6,958 nt of DNA from Lysinibacillus sp. GTDB lineage: Bacteria > Bacillota > Bacilli > Bacillales_A > Planococcaceae. Position numbers and translations under genes: made by a program. Positions 6,020-6,958 of this stretch are shown piece by piece; position 1 is the stretch's first letter; the number at the start of each line of letters is the position of its first letter. The notes under the pieces were generated by a model. The model saw nothing but the letters and a program-made list of their open reading frames with translations. It made no database searches and had not been told where the DNA came from. The stretch lies in assembly GCA_012735355.1 (NCBI GenBank), contig JAAYHP010000075.1, positions 1 to 6,958 on the forward strand, in the 5' to 3' direction.

Positions 6020-6958
6020 TTATACACTTCCTTCCTGGTGTGTAATGGTAAGGGGTACGTTAATGATTAACTTCGCTCCCGGAGTACTATCAATCGTTAA
6101 TGTGGCATTAATAAACTCCAGCCTTTCATAAATCCCTTTTAATCCGTTTCCTTCATACCCAGCAGTTGGATCAAATCCTTTTCCATCGTCCTCAACGATT
6201 AAAGTGATTTCATTATCATCATGTTTTATTTCAATTTTACAATTTTTTGCTCCACTATGCTTCACTATATTTGTCACCGCTTCTTTTAAACACATGCTTA
6301 ACACATTTTCCACTAATATCGGAACAGGAAGTACATCAAAATTTCCAACAATCTTATAATCAATTTCAGCAGCCTGTAATATTTGCTTAATCCGTATTAA
6401 TTCTTCACTAAGTTTCACTGCTCTCATATTGGAAACGAGCTCACGAACTTCTTTCAAAGCAATACTTGCCGTATGGCGTATTTCCTTTATTTCTTGGATA
6501 GCAGCTTTCGGATTTTTTTCAACAAGCCTACTTGCTAAATCACTCTTTAGACCAATCATCGAAAGCTTCTGTCCTAACGTATCATGTAAATCTCTAGCAA
6601 TCCGTTGTCTTTCTTCATGAATAATTAACTCTGCAATACGTTCCTTCGCACTTTCTAATTCTCCTTCTAAATTTTCCCTTTTATTTCTACTATAAATGGA
6701 AAGTGGTAAAATGACTACACCAACGACTGTAATAATAATAAAAGGAGTTTGTGTAAGGAACGACTCCAATTCTATAAAATAACCGGCTACTATCGATAGA
6801 ATCGTAAAACCGATATGAAGTCCATACATAATATAAAATCCAACAGTGCTTTTAATATTGCCGATAAAAAACGCGGTAAATAAAGATAAATACACGTGAC
6901 CGTAAAACAAAGTCATAATAATATTTAATGTCATTTCAAAACTAACCCACATATAGAC
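6020..6958 (-). CDS. desK: DesK-type membrane thermosensor histidine kinase (5' truncated by window)
   Basis: This kinase/phosphatase sits in the cytoplasmic membrane and senses membrane thickness or order, passing phosphate to DesR. The reading frame is open through the window edge, so its start lies to the right. Counting from the first in-window Met (6952), membrane segments lie near 8-31, 37-60 and 69-87, followed by a charged coiled-coil linker (89-113), the HisKA_3 motif RQRIARDLHDTLGQK with H123, the N-box EAVTNIVKHSGA (N228), the G1 box DDGKGFD (255-261) and the G2 box GNGLKGIYERLE (268-279). FIGNIK and FFLTQ/FLTQTPF-type stretches align to remembered B. subtilis DesK with a constant offset of about 65 (H123 to H188), so about 63 residues are missing. 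That lost part includes TM1 and the N-terminal sensing motif. The catalytic parts are intact. It ends one base before the desR ATG. Confidence 0.93.
   Translation of the reverse strand, partial: VYMWVSFEMTLNIIMTLFYGHVYLSLFTAFFIGNIKSTVGFYIMYGLHIGFTILSIVAGYFIELESFLTQTPFIIITVVGVVILPLSIYSRNKRENLEGELESAKERIAELIIHEERQRIARDLHDTLGQKLSMIGLKSDLASRLVEKNPKAAIQEIKEIRHTASIALKEVRELVSNMRAVKLSEELIRIKQILQAAEIDYKIVGNFDVLPVPILVENVLSMCLKEAVTNIVKHSGAKNCKIEIKHDDNEITLIVEDDGKGFDPTAGYEGNGLKGIYERLEFINATLTIDSTPGAKLIINVPLTITHQEGSV
6027..6036 (-). promoter_or_regulatory. Ribosome binding site fixing the desR start
   Basis: The minus strand reads AGGAAGGAAG within the last codons of desK, 8 nt before ATG 6018. The upstream GTG codon (6027-6025) begins inside this site and therefore cannot use it. 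The site lies in translated desK sequence, which implies translational coupling of the two genes. Confidence 0.8.

Noticed and set aside
6429..6620. Plus-strand open frame opposite the desK kinase domain
   Set aside because: It is antisense to the conserved HisKA_3 region and has no supporting signal.
6950..6952. Met codon at 6952 as the true DesK start
   Set aside because: The frame stays open to the window edge, alignment to B. subtilis DesK places this residue near position 66, and no ribosome binding site can be seen, so the gene is cut by the window.

Overview
The window is AT-rich, compactly coded DNA with strong AGGAGG-type ribosome binding sites. Its proteins closely resemble Bacillus subtilis PncB, YjkA/YjkB (FetA/FetB family), proline dehydrogenase and DesK/DesR as I recall them. 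This points to a member of the Bacillaceae or a close relative; I cannot name the genus. All functional calls come from motif recognition and remembered family sequences, not from a search.

Layout, left to right. (1) A leftward operon, pncB-nadE (2437 down to 134), encodes the first and last enzymes of the Preiss-Handler route from nicotinate to NAD+, and ends in an intrinsic terminator at 74-107. The middle enzyme, NadD, is not here. (2) Divergent from it, across about 200 bp, a rightward two-gene operon (2663-4158) encodes an ABC ATPase and a UPF0014/FetB permease whose start and stop codons overlap. This family has been linked to metal (iron) export in E. coli and aluminium tolerance in plants; its Bacillus role is unclear. 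(3) A monocistronic rightward proline dehydrogenase gene (4240-5220) has its own extended -10 promoter, an AT-rich inverted repeat over the upstream promoter region, and a GC-rich terminator. (4) A leftward desK-desR pair (6958 down to 5410) encodes a DesK-type membrane thermosensor kinase, cut by the right window edge, and its DesR response regulator. It converges on the proline dehydrogenase gene, with a bidirectional terminator at 5352-5386 between them.

Most of the window is ordinary chromosomal housekeeping. There is no mobile element, tRNA, rRNA, CRISPR array or defence island, and I found no previously undescribed system. The points that deserve a second look are small: a hydrophobic plus basic C-terminal tail on the proline dehydrogenase, a NadE of the enteric/staphylococcal rather than B. 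subtilis subtype, an inverted repeat over the putB promoter, a two-copy 21-bp repeat between two terminators, and several start codons that need correcting.
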